NCBI RefSeq assembly: GCF_001431295.2
Contig: NZ_LKAJ02000001.1
Span: 2,790,001-2,854,000, forward strand
Direction of reading: 5' to 3'
Source: Candidatus Berkiella aquae
GTDB lineage: Bacteria > Pseudomonadota > Gammaproteobacteria > Berkiellales > Berkiellaceae
DNA: 64,000 nt
A model generated the notes under the pieces. That model saw only the letters and a program-made list of their open reading frames with translations, made no database searches and was not told the origin of the DNA. This document shows positions 54,654 through 64,000 of the stretch, in pieces. Each line of letters opens with the position of its first letter. Position 1 is the stretch's first letter. The position numbers and the translations under genes were made by a program.

Positions 54654-55683
54654 TCTATTTGGCGTACATCATCCTATCATTCAGGCACCGATGGCTGGTG
54701 TCTCAACGCCTAAGCTTGCTGCCGCGGTTTCCAACGCCGGTGGACTGGGTTCTATTAGTATTGGAGCGAGCACTCAAGAACAAGCTCGACAATTAATTGA
54801 AGAAACAAAGCAGCTAACCTCGCATCCCTTTAATGTGAACGTATTCTGTCATCCGACGCCTTCACATGATGTTGTGCGTGAGGCTGCCTGGCTTGCTGCT
54901 CTTGCGCCTTTCTTTGCTGAATGTCACACGACAGTGCCTACTGAGTTAAAAACGCCCTACCGGAGTTTCAGAGATGATGAACAAATCCTAGCATTGCTGC
55001 TTGCTTTAAAGCCTCCTATTGTGAGTTTTCATTTTGGTCTGCCCTCACGTGAATCTCTGAGTGCTCTGCAAGCTGCGGGTATTAAAACGATGGCAACGGC
55101 AACCAATGTCGATGAAGCAAAGCGCATTGAAGCCGCAGGCAATGATGCCATCGTTGCCCAAGGAATTGAAGCCGGCGGACATCGCGGTCAATTTGCAGTG
55201 AATCAGCATGACACGGCGCTAAGCACCGCAGTTCTGGTGAGTTTGCTTATTAAGCAAAGTCAGATCCCGGTGATTGCTGCTGGAGGCATCATGGATGGAC
55301 AGGGTATTAAAGCAGCTTTGGCACTCGGTGCCATTGGTGTTCAGATGGGCACGGCTTTTATTCTTTGTCCAGAATCGGCTGCTAATGCGACTTATCGTGC
55401 GGCGTTAAAAAGCGAGCAGGCATATGACACACAACTTACTTCTCTAATTTCTGGTCGCCCTGCACGTGGTTTAGTGAATCGTTTGATGCTTGCTCATCAC
55501 TTAGAAAATTTGGCTATCCCGGCTTATCCCATTGCTTACGATGCCGCAAAATCTTTACATGCCGCCGCGAGCGTTCAAGGGAACCATGATTTTGCTGTGC
55601 ATTGGGCTGGACAAGGCGCCCCGCTTGCTCGCGAGCTCCCGGCTGCCCAACTCATCACCAAGTTACTTCAAGAATGTAACTAA
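54646..55683 (+). CDS. Nitronate monooxygenase (2-nitropropane dioxygenase family)
   Basis: The 345-residue enzyme has the TIM-barrel FMN-binding features of the family: IIQAPMAGVSTPKLAAAVSNAGGLG at the N-terminus, GIEAGGHRG near 175, and IPVIAAGGIMDGQGI with GAIGVQMGTAFI near 220-245. Members oxidise alkyl nitronates such as propionate-3-nitronate, a toxin of plants and fungi, using FMN and oxygen; FabK-type enoyl reductases are distant relatives. It overlaps the deaminase gene by eight bases, so the two are co-translated. Confidence 0.9.
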   Translation: MLNLFGVHHPIIQAPMAGVSTPKLAAAVSNAGGLGSISIGASTQEQARQLIEETKQLTSHPFNVNVFCHPTPSHDVVREAAWLAALAPFFAECHTTVPTELKTPYRSFRDDEQILALLLALKPPIVSFHFGLPSRESLSALQAAGIKTMATATNVDEAKRIEAAGNDAIVAQGIEAGGHRGQFAVNQHDTALSTAVLVSLLIKQSQIPVIAAGGIMDGQGIKAALALGAIGVQMGTAFILCPESAANATYRAALKSEQAYDTQLTSLISGRPARGLVNRLMLAHHLENLAIPAYPIAYDAAKSLHAAASVQGNHDFAVHWAGQGAPLARELPAAQLITKLLQECN

Positions 55684-55686
55684 ACA

Positions 55687-55816
55687 TAGGACACCCAAAT
55701 TTATAAATAGTGATAAATAGGACACCCAAATCATTTTATGGATGTCCTTCTTTTTCCTTGGCATAGCAGTTAGTCACGCGACCTGTGTCGCAGACTGAGG
55801 TTTGGATGTCCTTTAG
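55687..55816. repeat. Degenerate direct/inverted repeats, possible mobile-element debris
   Basis: TAGGACACCCAAAT occurs twice (about 55687-55700 and 55718-55731). Two inverted relatives GGATGTCCTT follow near 55740-55749 and 55803-55812. No open frame is present. The 437-base gap to tRNA-Ser also contains a GC-rich string similar to the inverted repeat by tRNA-Arg, and no gene. Confidence 0.5.
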
Positions 55817-55971
55817 AGGGCGTTGAGTAGGCTACGCGGGCTTTTGTTTATGAGAGAGGGATTGATTCCCCCCCTTCGCATTGCATGCTTCGGCGGGCAA
55901 GCGCGCCTTCTCTGGGCTGCATCACTTTCTTGTCCGGCGTAGCCCTTAGGCAGAGCGGGATCACCAGATAT

Positions 55972-55993
55972 AAAAAAACCCGCTGCGCGGGCT
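55972..55993 (-). terminator. Rho-independent terminator downstream of tRNA-Ser
   Basis: On the minus strand CCCGC-GCA-GCGGG-type hairpin (GCCCGCGCAGCGGGT) is followed by seven T residues. It lies about 130 bases after the tRNA-Ser gene and could end its transcript. Confidence 0.75.
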
Positions 55994-56120
55994 AATTGTC
56001 CGTCTACGAAGGCCCACAGCCTACTTCGCCGGACAGTCTTCTTAACAGAAAAATCAAAGATTGAGAATTTAATATTTTAATTGGCGTGCCGGGCGTAGTC
56101 ACACGAAGTGTGACGAAGAC

Positions 56121-56212
56121 TGGCGGAGAGAGAGGGATTCGAACCCTCGATGGGGTTTAAGCCCCATACTCCCTTAGCAGGGGAGCGCCTTCGGCCACTC
56201 GGCCATCTCTCC
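56121..56212 (-). tRNA. tRNA-Ser (anticodon GCU)
   Basis: The 92-base gene has acceptor GGAGAGA paired with TCTCTCC, anticodon loop with GCT, a long variable arm (GTATGGGGCTTAAACCCCAT) typical of class II tRNA-Ser, the T loop TTCGAAT, and encoded CCA. It reads AGC and AGU codons. It lies downstream of csrA, as in Legionella and other gammaproteobacteria. Confidence 0.97.
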
Positions 56213-56294
56213 GTCAATGAGGGGCACATCATAACATTGTCAGGCGAGAAGGTTAAGCCTCTTGCAAAACAAACAAAGTTATTCAAGGAGATAA

Positions 56295-56326
56295 CAAAAA
56301 AGGCGGATGCTGATGACATCCGCCTT
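56295..56326 (-). terminator. Rho-independent terminator after csrA
   Basis: On the minus strand perfect 10-bp arms AAGGCGGATG and CATCCGCCTT with a seven-base loop are followed by a T-run, 29 bases after the csrA stop. Confidence 0.93.
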
Positions 56327-56354
56327 CTTGAAATGGCAATGGGTTATGACCCCA

Positions 56355-56567
56355 TTAGGAATTAGAAGAATCGTCTTTAGAAGGTTCTTTATGACCTGTG
56401 GCTTTTTCTTGCTGGATCCGTTGATAGATCTCTTCGCGATGCACCGAAATTTCTTTAGGGGCATTCACGCCAATACGCACCTGGTTACCTTTCACACCAA
56501 GCACAGTCACGGTGACATCATCACCTATCATCAACGTCTCACCCACTCGTCGAGTTAAAATGAGCAT
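56355..56567 (-). CDS. csrA: Carbon storage regulator CsrA
   Basis: The 70-residue protein has the CsrA core [43 protein letters not shown], with RNA-contact residues near Arg6-Arg7 and Arg44-type position in VHREE. The ATG is set by AAGGAG ten bases upstream; an upstream TTG is too close to the site. CsrA binds GGA motifs in mRNA leaders to repress or protect transcripts, and controls the replicative/transmissive switch in Legionella. A strong terminator follows. Confidence 0.97.
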   Translation of the reverse strand: MLILTRRVGETLMIGDDVTVTVLGVKGNQVRIGVNAPKEISVHREEIYQRIQQEKATGHKEPSKDDSSNS

Positions 56568-56676
56568 AGTGGTCAATCTCCTTTAATACACAAGACGTTA
56601 TCCTCTTCACTCCTGCCGATGTACTGCATCAGCCCTCGCGTTGATTGACATCCTGATTTTGTTATTTTAATTCGCA

Positions 56677-57933
56677 CTAAGCACGGAGCCTACGACGTTC
56701 AGCTTCCTCTTCGTAGGGGTCCTCATGCAGGCGAAACGCTTCATGCAGTGCCCGCACTCCCAACTCTAAATATTTTTCGTCCACCAACACCGATACTTTA
56801 ATTTCGGAGGTGGCCACGAGTTGGATATTAATTCCTTCTGCGCCTAATACTTTAAACATAGTGCTAGCAATTCCAGCATGGGAACGCATACCAACACCTA
56901 CTAACGACACCTTAGCAATTTTAGCATCACCTAATACGCCACCTGCGCCTAGTTCATCATTGACTTCGCGCAAAATGGCAAACGCTTGCTCATAGTCCCG
57001 ACGATGAACCGTAAACGCAAAATCCGTATTACCATCGTCACCTAATATTTGTACGATCATATCGACTTCAATATTAGCGTCACTAATCGGGCCTAAAATT
57101 TGTCCAGCAATTCCAGGTTTATCGGGTACACCCCTAATAATCAATTTAGCTTCTTCACGACTAAATGCGATCCCGGAAACGATGGGTTGTTCCATACTTT
57201 TCTCATCAAATGTAATCAAAGTGCCTGAGCCCTCTTTAAACGTCGACAACACTCTTAATGGAACATTGTATTTTCCAGCAAATTCCACTGCACGAATTTG
57301 CAAAACTTGTGCCCCTAAACTTGATAATTCAAGCATTTCATCAAAAGTAACACGGGGCATTCGACGCGCATCACTTACCATTCGCGGATCCGTGGTATAC
57401 ACACCGTCGACATCGGTATAAATTTGGCATTCATCCGCTTTTAAGGCTGCGGCCAGCGCAACGGCCGTTGTATCAGAACCGCCTCGCCCAAGTGTTGTGG
57501 TATTCCCTGCCGCATCAATACCTTGAAAGCCAGCAACCACCACCACCATACCTTGCGCCAAATCAGCGCGAATTTTCTCGTCATCGATATGCTCAATTCG
57601 AGATTTGGTATGAACAGAATTGGTTCGAATGGCAACTTGTGCTCCGGTATACGATCTTGCAGGGCATCCCATACTGTGTAATGCCATGCAAAGGAGCGCT
57701 ATCGAAACTTGTTCGCCCGTTGCCAATAAAACATCGAGTTCTCGCGGTGTTGGATTATCCATGATTTGATGAGCTAAATCATCTAGACGATCGGTTTCAT
57801 GCCCCATTGCAGAAACAACCACAACCACAGAATGCCCTGCATTTTGCGTGGCTTTAATCTTTCGAGCCACATGCATCATACGTGAAATATCTGAGACTGA
57901 GGTTCCGCCGTATTTTTGAACTATTAAGCTCAT
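56677..57933 (-). CDS. lysC: Aspartate kinase
   Basis: The 418-residue enzyme has the N-terminal KYGGTSVSD kinase motif, the central GRGGSDTTAVALAAAL and two C-terminal ACT domains (about 265-335 and 345-410) for lysine/threonine feedback. It phosphorylates aspartate, the first step to lysine, diaminopimelate, threonine and methionine. It has the monofunctional alpha-subunit length without a homoserine dehydrogenase. It lies between alaS and csrA with only 66 bases upstream; no lysine riboswitch fits there. Confidence 0.96.
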   Translation of the reverse strand: MSLIVQKYGGTSVSDISRMMHVARKIKATQNAGHSVVVVVSAMGHETDRLDDLAHQIMDNPTPRELDVLLATGEQVSIALLCMALHSMGCPARSYTGAQVAIRTNSVHTKSRIEHIDDEKIRADLAQGMVVVVAGFQGIDAAGNTTTLGRGGSDTTAVALAAALKADECQIYTDVDGVYTTDPRMVSDARRMPRVTFDEMLELSSLGAQVLQIRAVEFAGKYNVPLRVLSTFKEGSGTLITFDEKSMEQPIVSGIAFSREEAKLIIRGVPDKPGIAGQILGPISDANIEVDMIVQILGDDGNTDFAFTVHRRDYEQAFAILREVNDELGAGGVLGDAKIAKVSLVGVGMRSHAGIASTMFKVLGAEGINIQLVATSEIKVSVLVDEKYLELGVRALHEAFRLHEDPYEEEAERRRLRA

Positions 57934-57999
57934 TAGCTAATCCATTAAAACGTAGAATTCTAACATTTTTGATGCGTTATACATCAAAATCCCAATCCA

Positions 58000-60609
58000 C
58001 TAAAGTTTTTCTTGCACCCATGTCGATACCGACGCAAGTGCTTTATCCAGGTGCTCGGGTGTTGTGCCTCCTGCTTGGGCCAGATCTGGGCGACCGCCCC
58101 CTTTGCCTCCAACTTGCAAAGCCACAAAATTCACGAGCTCTCCTGCCGAAACTTTATCTGTGCAATTATTAGTAACACCTACGATTAATTGCACCTTTCC
58201 ATCATTTACGGCTGCTAACACTATAATCGCCCTTCCTAGCTTATTCTTGAGATCATCCATCAGCTCTCGCATGATTTTGGGCTCAGTATCGGATAAGCGC
58301 TTCACTAGGAGCTTAATATCTCCGAATGTGATGGCTTCACTGGTTAAATCCCCCCCATTGCCGCCGCTAGCCAATTTAGCTTTTAAGCGTTGAGTTTCCT
58401 TTTCCAGATCTCTTAATTTATCGAGTAATTGGGTTACTTTTTCTTCAACTTGAAGGCGGGTGCCTTTTAACATTGACGCTAAGTGTTGAATGCTTTTATC
58501 CGCTTGATTCAACCATTGCATAGCGCCATGCCCTGTTAATGCTTCAATTCGGCGCACTCCTGAGGCAATCCCCGTCTCAGCAATAATTTTAAACAGACCA
58601 ATATCGCCTGTACGCCCCGCATGCGTGCCACCGCATAATTCCACGGAGTAGCCATTACCCATGTTAAGCACACGAACCTTATCGCCATATTTCTCACCAA
58701 ATAAGGCCATCGCGCCTAATTTGACTGCTTCTTCTGGGGTCGTCTCGGTAATCGTGGCTTGGGTATTTTCCAGGATTTTCTCATTTACGCGATTTTCTAC
58801 CGCTTGAATTTGTTCAGGCGTTAATGCTTCAAAATGCGCAAAATCAAAACGTAATCGATCGGGCGCAACGAGTGAGCCTTTTTGTAGTACATGATGACCC
58901 ACTATTTCACGTAATGCGGCATGCAACAAATGCGTCGCAGAATGGTTTAATTTAGTGGCTTGTCGTAATTCGCTATTGACTACCGCCTTTGCCATCTCAT
59001 CAATTGACAAGTTACCTTGTTGCAGATGGCCAATATGCACGATGGCATCGCCCGATTTTTGCGTATCTTCGACAATAAAAGTGCCTTTTGCACTTTGAAT
59101 AATCCCCGTATCACCTACTTGCCCACCGGATTCTGCATAAAACGGGGTTTCTAAGAGTACAATACTTCCTTTATCACCGGCCTTTAAAGTAGTGACCGTT
59201 TCTTTACCTTTAAGCAAAGCAATGATTTTAGATTCACTTTCTGTTGCGTGATAACCCGTAAATTGGCTTTTTGCGTCCATTTTGATAGCGTCGTTATAAT
59301 CAACATCAAATTGGCTTGCTGCACGAGCTCGCTCACGTTGCTTTTCCATTTCCATTTCAAAACCAGCAATATCAACTTGCAAGCCTCTTTCTCGTGCGAT
59401 ATCTGCGGTTAAATCAACTGGGAAACCATAAGTATCATAAAGTTTGAAAACCGTTTCACCACTAATCAATTGACCTTTCAGTAACTTGATATCTTGTTCA
59501 AGAATTTTTAAACCTTGATCTAAGGTTCGAGCAAATTGTTCTTCTTCTTTTAAAATGACTCGTTCAATTTGCGCTTGTTGCTTTTGAATATGAGGATAGG
59601 CATCGCCCATTTGTTGCACAAGCGGTGCAACCATTTTATTGAAGAAAGTCGTTTGTGCACCTAATAGATTTCCATGACGTAATGCACGGCGCATAATACG
59701 ACGCAGAACATATCCTCGCCCTTCGTTAGAAGGCATCACCCCATCCGCAATTAAAAACGTGCAAGAACGAATATGATCGGCTAATACTCGCAATGATTTT
59801 TGCTGTTGCTCATTGGTTTTTTGCAGTTCAAGAATCGACATGGCCGATTGAATCAGCGCTTTGAATAAATCAATGTCATAGTTATTCGTTACGCCCTGCA
59901 TGACCGCCGCAACTCGCTCCATCCCCATCCCCGTATCAACAGACGGTTTGGGCAAAGGCGTCATATTCCCCTTTGCATCACGATTAAATTGCATGAAGAC
60001 TAAATTCCAAATCTCCACATAACGATCGCCTTCGGCATCAGGAGAACCCGGTGGGCCACCTGCAATCGAAGGGCCATGATCGTAGTAAATTTCTGTGCAG
60101 GGTCCACAAGGGCCAGTGTCACCCATTGACCAAAAATTGTCTTTTTCTCCACATCGAGAAAAGCGACTTTTATCCACTTTAATTTCGTTTAACCAAATAT
60201 CTTCTGCTTCTTGATCTTGTTCATAAACAGTGACCCATAATTTTTTAGGATCAATCTTCAATTCTTGGGTGAGATATTCCCAGGCATATGCAATGGCTTC
60301 ACGTTTAAAATAATCGCCAAAACTAAAATTGCCTAGCATTTCAAAGAAGGTATGGTGACGAGCGGTATATCCGACATTTTCTAAATCATTGTGTTTACCG
60401 CCTGCTCGAACACAGCACTGCGCGCTGGTAGCGGTCTGATAGGGACGTTTTTCTAGCCCCAAGAAAACCTCTTTAAATTGCACCATCCCCGCGTTGGTGA
60501 ATAACAAGGTGTCATCGTTATGAGGTACTAACGAACTGCTTGGCACAATAGCGTGCCCTTTTTTTTCAAAGAAGCGCAAAAAGCTTTTTCTAAGTTCACC
60601 AACTTTCAT
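58000..60609 (-). CDS. alaS: Alanyl-tRNA synthetase
   Basis: The 869-residue enzyme has the aminoacylation core near the N-terminus ([27 protein letters not shown]), the editing-domain zinc motif [13 protein letters not shown] near 562-574 and [11 protein letters not shown] near 665, and the C-terminal DHHA1/C-Ala region with [12 protein letters not shown] at about 830. It charges tRNA-Ala and removes mischarged serine and glycine. It follows recX by 38 bases in the conserved recA-recX-alaS order. Confidence 0.97.
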   Translation of the reverse strand: MKVGELRKSFLRFFEKKGHAIVPSSSLVPHNDDTLLFTNAGMVQFKEVFLGLEKRPYQTATSAQCCVRAGGKHNDLENVGYTARHHTFFEMLGNFSFGDYFKREAIAYAWEYLTQELKIDPKKLWVTVYEQDQEAEDIWLNEIKVDKSRFSRCGEKDNFWSMGDTGPCGPCTEIYYDHGPSIAGGPPGSPDAEGDRYVEIWNLVFMQFNRDAKGNMTPLPKPSVDTGMGMERVAAVMQGVTNNYDIDLFKALIQSAMSILELQKTNEQQQKSLRVLADHIRSCTFLIADGVMPSNEGRGYVLRRIMRRALRHGNLLGAQTTFFNKMVAPLVQQMGDAYPHIQKQQAQIERVILKEEEQFARTLDQGLKILEQDIKLLKGQLISGETVFKLYDTYGFPVDLTADIARERGLQVDIAGFEMEMEKQRERARAASQFDVDYNDAIKMDAKSQFTGYHATESESKIIALLKGKETVTTLKAGDKGSIVLLETPFYAESGGQVGDTGIIQSAKGTFIVEDTQKSGDAIVHIGHLQQGNLSIDEMAKAVVNSELRQATKLNHSATHLLHAALREIVGHHVLQKGSLVAPDRLRFDFAHFEALTPEQIQAVENRVNEKILENTQATITETTPEEAVKLGAMALFGEKYGDKVRVLNMGNGYSVELCGGTHAGRTGDIGLFKIIAETGIASGVRRIEALTGHGAMQWLNQADKSIQHLASMLKGTRLQVEEKVTQLLDKLRDLEKETQRLKAKLASGGNGGDLTSEAITFGDIKLLVKRLSDTEPKIMRELMDDLKNKLGRAIIVLAAVNDGKVQLIVGVTNNCTDKVSAGELVNFVALQVGGKGGGRPDLAQAGGTTPEHLDKALASVSTWVQEKL

Positions 60610-60647
60610 ATTTCACCTAATAAATTGAAATCGCAATCGGGAGGATA

Positions 60648-61100
60648 TTAATTTTCTATGTTATCTTTTTGTGCACCGATGGCCATTTTTATTTGCGAAG
60701 ACGTAAATCCACGTCGTTGCAAATATTGCGACTGCGCGATTCTTTGTTCGCGAGTTTTTGCTACAGCCAGACCAAAACGTTTAGCGCACGATAGAATGGC
60801 ACTATTTTGCCACAATTCTTCTTGCCATTCTTCGTTAGATTGCCAACGATCGCGATCAATACCACGTTCTTTGAGTTCGGCACAAATTTTTAAAGGCCCA
60901 AACCCCCGAGAACGTCTAGAGCGGATATAGCTGCTAACAAATCGCTCTTCGCTAAGTAAGTTTTCTTTCTCCAATTCATCGAGAACAGGTCGGATATCTT
61001 TGCTTTGAAAACCACGTTGCTGCAGCTTACGCTGAAGTTCGTAACGAGAATGCTCACGGCGGGAAAGCAAGTAAATTGCCTTATCTTTGATTGTTTGCAT
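60648..61100 (-). CDS. recX: Regulatory protein RecX
   Basis: The 150-residue protein has the usual RecX three-helix repeats: YLLSRREHSRYELQRKLQQRGF near 10-31, LLSEERFVSSYIRSRRSRGFGPLKICAEL near 50-78, and a third unit with RRGFTSSQIKMAI close to the end. It binds RecA filaments and limits their activity. It lies downstream of recA across a 169-base gap holding three hairpin-like repeats that may lower its expression relative to recA. Confidence 0.95.
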   Translation of the reverse strand: MQTIKDKAIYLLSRREHSRYELQRKLQQRGFQSKDIRPVLDELEKENLLSEERFVSSYIRSRRSRGFGPLKICAELKERGIDRDRWQSNEEWQEELWQNSAILSCAKRFGLAVAKTREQRIAQSQYLQRRGFTSSQIKMAIGAQKDNIEN

Positions 61101-61165
61101 AGGGTTTCACTGAGTTCTAGAGAAATTTTGTTACAGTCTTGGCTGCGATCAGCTGGTACGAAGTA

Positions 61166-61233
61166 AGGCGGACACAGAGGTCCGCCTCTACAAAGCACGA
61201 AAAAGATGTAGGGGACGGCCCCTGTGCCGTCCC
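61166..61233. repeat. Two GC-rich hairpins between recA and recX
   Basis: The stem AGGCGGAC/GTCCGCCT (61166-61187) and the stem GGGACGGC/GCCGTCCC (61212-61233) are perfect 8-bp arms with six-base loops. A third arm pair CCCAGC/GCTGGG spans about 61231-61260. They resemble short dispersed intergenic palindromes in GC content and layout. Confidence 0.8.
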
Positions 61234-61269
61234 AGCAACAAAACCAGGCTAATGCTGGGACTTAGGATA

Positions 61270-62376
61270 TTAAAACTCTTCCTCTTCAAGTACACCGGAT
61301 TCTATAACTCCCTTCGCTTTCGCTACTTTCACTTTAGCTTCTTCTTTCAATAAAGCGGAAGTGTTAATAGGCGCTTTTTGCCCATCTTGTGGCAATAACT
61401 GCTCACGAATTTTTGCTTCTAATTCTTCAGCAACCTTAGGATTATCTTGCAGATATTGCTTGGCGTTTTCTTTACCTTGACCAATTCGGTTACCCGCATA
61501 GCTATACCAAGCTCCGGATTTTTCAATTGCACCAATTTTAACGCCAAAATCGACGACTTCACCTAATCGTGAAATCCCTTCGCCATAAACAATTTCAAAT
61601 TCAGCTTGTCTGAAAGGAGGAGATACTTTGTTTTTCACCACTTTTACGCGGGTTTCACTGCCGGTGACTTCATCGCCTTTTTTCACTGAACCGATACGAC
61701 GAATATCGAGTCGAACAGATGAATAAAACTTCAACGCGTTACCGCCGGTTGTGGTTTCAGGACTACCAAACATAACGCCAATTTTCATTCGAATTTGGTT
61801 AATAAATATAGCGAGTGTATTAGAGCGCTTTAAATTACCGGTGAGTTTACGCAAAGCTTGTGACATTAAACGCGCTTGAAGGCCCACATGTTGATCGCCC
61901 ATTTCACCTTCAATTTCTGCTTTTGGCGTAAGTGCAGCAACTGAGTCAATCACGATCATGTTCACGGCACCTGAACGCACCAACATATCAGCGATTTCTA
62001 ATGCTTGTTCTCCCGTATCAGGTTGAGAAATAAGCAATTCATCTAATTTAACGCCGAGTTTTTCAGCATAAATGGGATCTAGGGCATGCTCAGCATCGAT
62101 AAATGCAGCGACACCACCACTACGCTGGCATTCTGCAATCGCTTGCAATGTTAGCGTTGTTTTACCAGAAGATTCAGGACCATAGATTTCAACAATTCGT
62201 CCAAAAGGAAGACCGCCAACACCTAGAGCAATGTCTAAACCTAATGAGCCACTTGACACAACTTCAATATCAGAAATAGCCCCTTTGTCACCCAACCACA
62301 TGACTGAGCCTTTGCCAAATTGACGATCAATTTGCGACAATGCTGCATTCAAGGCTTGTTTTTTGTTGTCGTCCAC
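61270..62376 (-). CDS. recA: Recombinase RecA
   Basis: The 368-residue protein has Walker [10 protein letters not shown] near 66, the [15 protein letters not shown] and [24 protein letters not shown] core, the [22 protein letters not shown] stretch near 200 and an acidic tail. The start is GTG (GTGGACGAC) with a GGGGGTG site upstream. It performs strand exchange and coprotease functions. The promoter region shows no CTG-N10-CAG LexA box; its -10-like CATAAT lies near 62440. It is divergent from mutS. Confidence 0.97.
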   Translation of the reverse strand: MDDNKKQALNAALSQIDRQFGKGSVMWLGDKGAISDIEVVSSGSLGLDIALGVGGLPFGRIVEIYGPESSGKTTLTLQAIAECQRSGGVAAFIDAEHALDPIYAEKLGVKLDELLISQPDTGEQALEIADMLVRSGAVNMIVIDSVAALTPKAEIEGEMGDQHVGLQARLMSQALRKLTGNLKRSNTLAIFINQIRMKIGVMFGSPETTTGGNALKFYSSVRLDIRRIGSVKKGDEVTGSETRVKVVKNKVSPPFRQAEFEIVYGEGISRLGEVVDFGVKIGAIEKSGAWYSYAGNRIGQGKENAKQYLQDNPKVAEELEAKIREQLLPQDGQKAPINTSALLKEEAKVKVAKAKGVIESGVLEEEEF

Positions 62377-62550
62377 AAGACACCCCCAATTAAGAAATAA
62401 GAATAAGAAAATAACTAAAAGAAAAAGTGAATGTTGATATTATGGCACAGAACTTTCGTGAGCGATAATTTTTGTTACCATAATCATAGTGAACAAAAAG
62501 CCTTAATCTTGAAAGCATTTTTTGAGTAACAACTTAAATTAGAAATCCAA

Positions 62551-64000
62551 ATGACAAAGAACAAAGAAAATGAACACACTCCGATGATGCAACAGTATCT
62601 TGGGATCAAATCACAGCACCCCAACCAACTGCTTTTTTATCGCATGGGCGATTTTTATGAACTCTTTTACGACGATGCAAAAAAAGCAGCGGCCTTATTA
62701 GATATTACGCTAACGGCACGTGGCCAATCTAATGGCCAAGGCATTCCCATGGCAGGTGTTCCTTTTCACGCAGCAGAAAATTATCTTGCCAGGCTCTTAC
62801 GTCTTGGTGAGTCGGTTGTGATCTGCGAGCAAATTGGCGATCCTGCAACCAGTAAAGGCCCCGTCGAGCGACAAGTCACTCGAATTCTGACACCTGGAAC
62901 GGTAACGGATGAAGCTTTACAAGATGCCAAACAAGATAATCTTTTAGTGGCTGTTTCACATGAGAAAAATCATTTTGGCATTGCCAGCTTAGATTTAAGT
63001 AGTGGACGTTTTATTTTACAAGAAGTGGCAACCCTCAATGCGTTACAAAATGAATTAGAACGCTTAAAGCCTGCCGAATTATTATTAGCAGAAAACTTTC
63101 CTTATACGCAAATATGGGATCATAAAATACTCATTCGCAAACGTCCTTTATGGGATTTTGATCATGCAACGGCTTACCGCCAGCTATGCTTACAATTAAA
63201 AACCAAAAACTTACAAGCCTTTCAATGTGAATCACTGAAACTTGCCATTATTGCAGCGGGCTGTTTATTACGTTACACCCATGAAACACAACGTACCGCT
63301 TTACCACATATTCATCGTATTTTGGTGGAACAAGCCAATGATTTTGTACAACTCGATAGTCATACTTTAACAAATCTTGAATTATTAACGAATTTACAAG
63401 GTTCTCGCGAATATACTTTACTCTCTATTTTGGACAATACCACAACTCCGATGGGTAGCCGTTTATTGGCAAGATGGATAGCAAGGCCCTTACAAGCAAG
63501 AGCGCCTCTTCAAGAACGTCAAGCAACTATCCATGCGCTACATCATAGTGCCTTAGAATCGCTTCAGGACATGTTAAAAAATGTGGGCGATATGGAGCGT
63601 ATTTTAGCCCGGGTTGCTTTACAAACGGCAAGGCCTCGAGATTTAGTTAAGCTACAACAAGCCTTAGCAACCGTGCCAAAAATTAAATCTTTATTACAAA
63701 AAGCAGAGGCCATTAATAAAGAAAAACTCGCTAGATTACAAGCATTGCCTGCTTTATGTACACGGCTCAAAAATGCCATTGTTGAAAACCCTCCTCAAGT
63801 GATCCGCGACGGTGGCGTCATTGCTAAAGGGTATGATGAAGTTCTTGATGAATTACGAGGATTAAGTGAGAACGCTGATAGTTATTTACAAAAACTAGAA
63901 AAAAAAGAGCAAGCTCGCACCAAATTAAGTACCTTGAAAGTGGGATTTAATCGCGTTCATGGTTTTTATATCGAAATTAGTCGCCAACAAGCAGCATCGG
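62551..64000 (+). CDS. mutS: DNA mismatch-repair protein MutS, N-terminal part (runs off window)
   Basis: From the ATG at 62551 the frame is open to the window end, giving the first 483 residues of MutS. The mismatch-contacting Phe-x-Glu lies in [13 protein letters not shown] (F35, E37). Domain I, the connector (about 130-250) and part of the core/clamp region with [17 protein letters not shown] are readable. The ATPase part lies outside. It begins 174 bases from the recA start in the opposite direction. Confidence 0.96.
   Translation, partial: MTKNKENEHTPMMQQYLGIKSQHPNQLLFYRMGDFYELFYDDAKKAAALLDITLTARGQSNGQGIPMAGVPFHAAENYLARLLRLGESVVICEQIGDPATSKGPVERQVTRILTPGTVTDEALQDAKQDNLLVAVSHEKNHFGIASLDLSSGRFILQEVATLNALQNELERLKPAELLLAENFPYTQIWDHKILIRKRPLWDFDHATAYRQLCLQLKTKNLQAFQCESLKLAIIAAGCLLRYTHETQRTALPHIHRILVEQANDFVQLDSHTLTNLELLTNLQGSREYTLLSILDNTTTPMGSRLLARWIARPLQARAPLQERQATIHALHHSALESLQDMLKNVGDMERILARVALQTARPRDLVKLQQALATVPKIKSLLQKAEAINKEKLARLQALPALCTRLKNAIVENPPQVIRDGGVIAKGYDEVLDELRGLSENADSYLQKLEKKEQARTKLSTLKVGFNRVHGFYIEISRQQAAS

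Noticed and set aside
53222-55683. Prophage or integrative element
   Set aside because: The block has shifted composition but no integrase, phage gene or flanking att repeats.
57934-57999. Lysine riboswitch before lysC
   Set aside because: Only 66 bases lie between alaS and lysC, too short for the riboswitch fold.

Overview
The window is AT-rich (roughly 37-42% GC by eye) and comes from a gammaproteobacterium. Its right end is a housekeeping block ordered, on the minus strand, recA, recX, alaS, lysC, csrA, tRNA-Ser, with mutS divergent from recA. This order is known from Legionella and relatives. The rest is dominated by genes typical of host-associated Legionellales: several ankyrin-repeat proteins, a Ulp1/C48-type SUMO-protease-like protein, a patatin phospholipase, large coiled-coil proteins of unknown function, and an L,D-transpeptidase of the enhanced-entry type. 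I infer an intracellular Legionellales or Coxiella/Berkiella-like bacterium; no rRNA or secretion-system gene is present to prove it.

Layout. 1-9.7 kb: the end of an outer-membrane beta-barrel gene, a hybrid histidine kinase with two kinase modules, two unknown proteins, a YegD-like Hsp70, a GIY-YIG protein next to tRNA-Arg(UCG), a zinc alcohol dehydrogenase and a membrane protein. 9.66-14.7 kb: a Ulp1-like protease divergent from an unusual 1112-residue FtsH relative with three AAA modules, then a YbaK-type deacylase. 14.8-31.6 kb: the accessory core, with five ankyrin proteins, a bacteriocin-like peptide with a double-glycine-type leader, a KDAS-repeat membrane protein, small secreted proteins, a serine beta-lactamase-family protein, a universal stress protein and repeated palindromic elements. 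31.6-36.2 kb: ArfB-like hydrolase, flavoprotein monooxygenase, HAD phosphatase, tRNA-Arg(ACG), a DUF805 protein and a coiled-coil protein.

36.3-40.2 kb: a DevBCA-type ABC export operon with a well-formed sigma-70 promoter overlapped by two 26-bp operators, followed by a decay patch of two pseudogenes. 40.2-53.1 kb: small enzymes and envelope proteins (esterase, L,D-transpeptidase, TfoX-N, DUF2490, DUF2235 hydrolase), an SRAP protein whose catalytic cysteine is replaced by proline, patatin, an NlpC/P60-like protein, MscS channel, sulfatase, and a coiled-coil protein. 53.2-55.7 kb: a higher-GC block with a membrane protein, a yeast Fcy1-like cytosine deaminase overlapping a nitronate monooxygenase, and repeat debris, probably acquired. 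56.1-64 kb: tRNA-Ser(GCU) and the conserved csrA-lysC-alaS-recX-recA / mutS block.

The genes most worth following are the triple-AAA FtsH relative beside the Ulp1-like protease, the Pro2 SRAP protein, the leader-bearing bacteriocin-like peptide, the kinase-like ankyrin protein, and the operator-controlled exporter that has no regulator beside it. Functions are assigned from motifs read by eye; no database search was possible.
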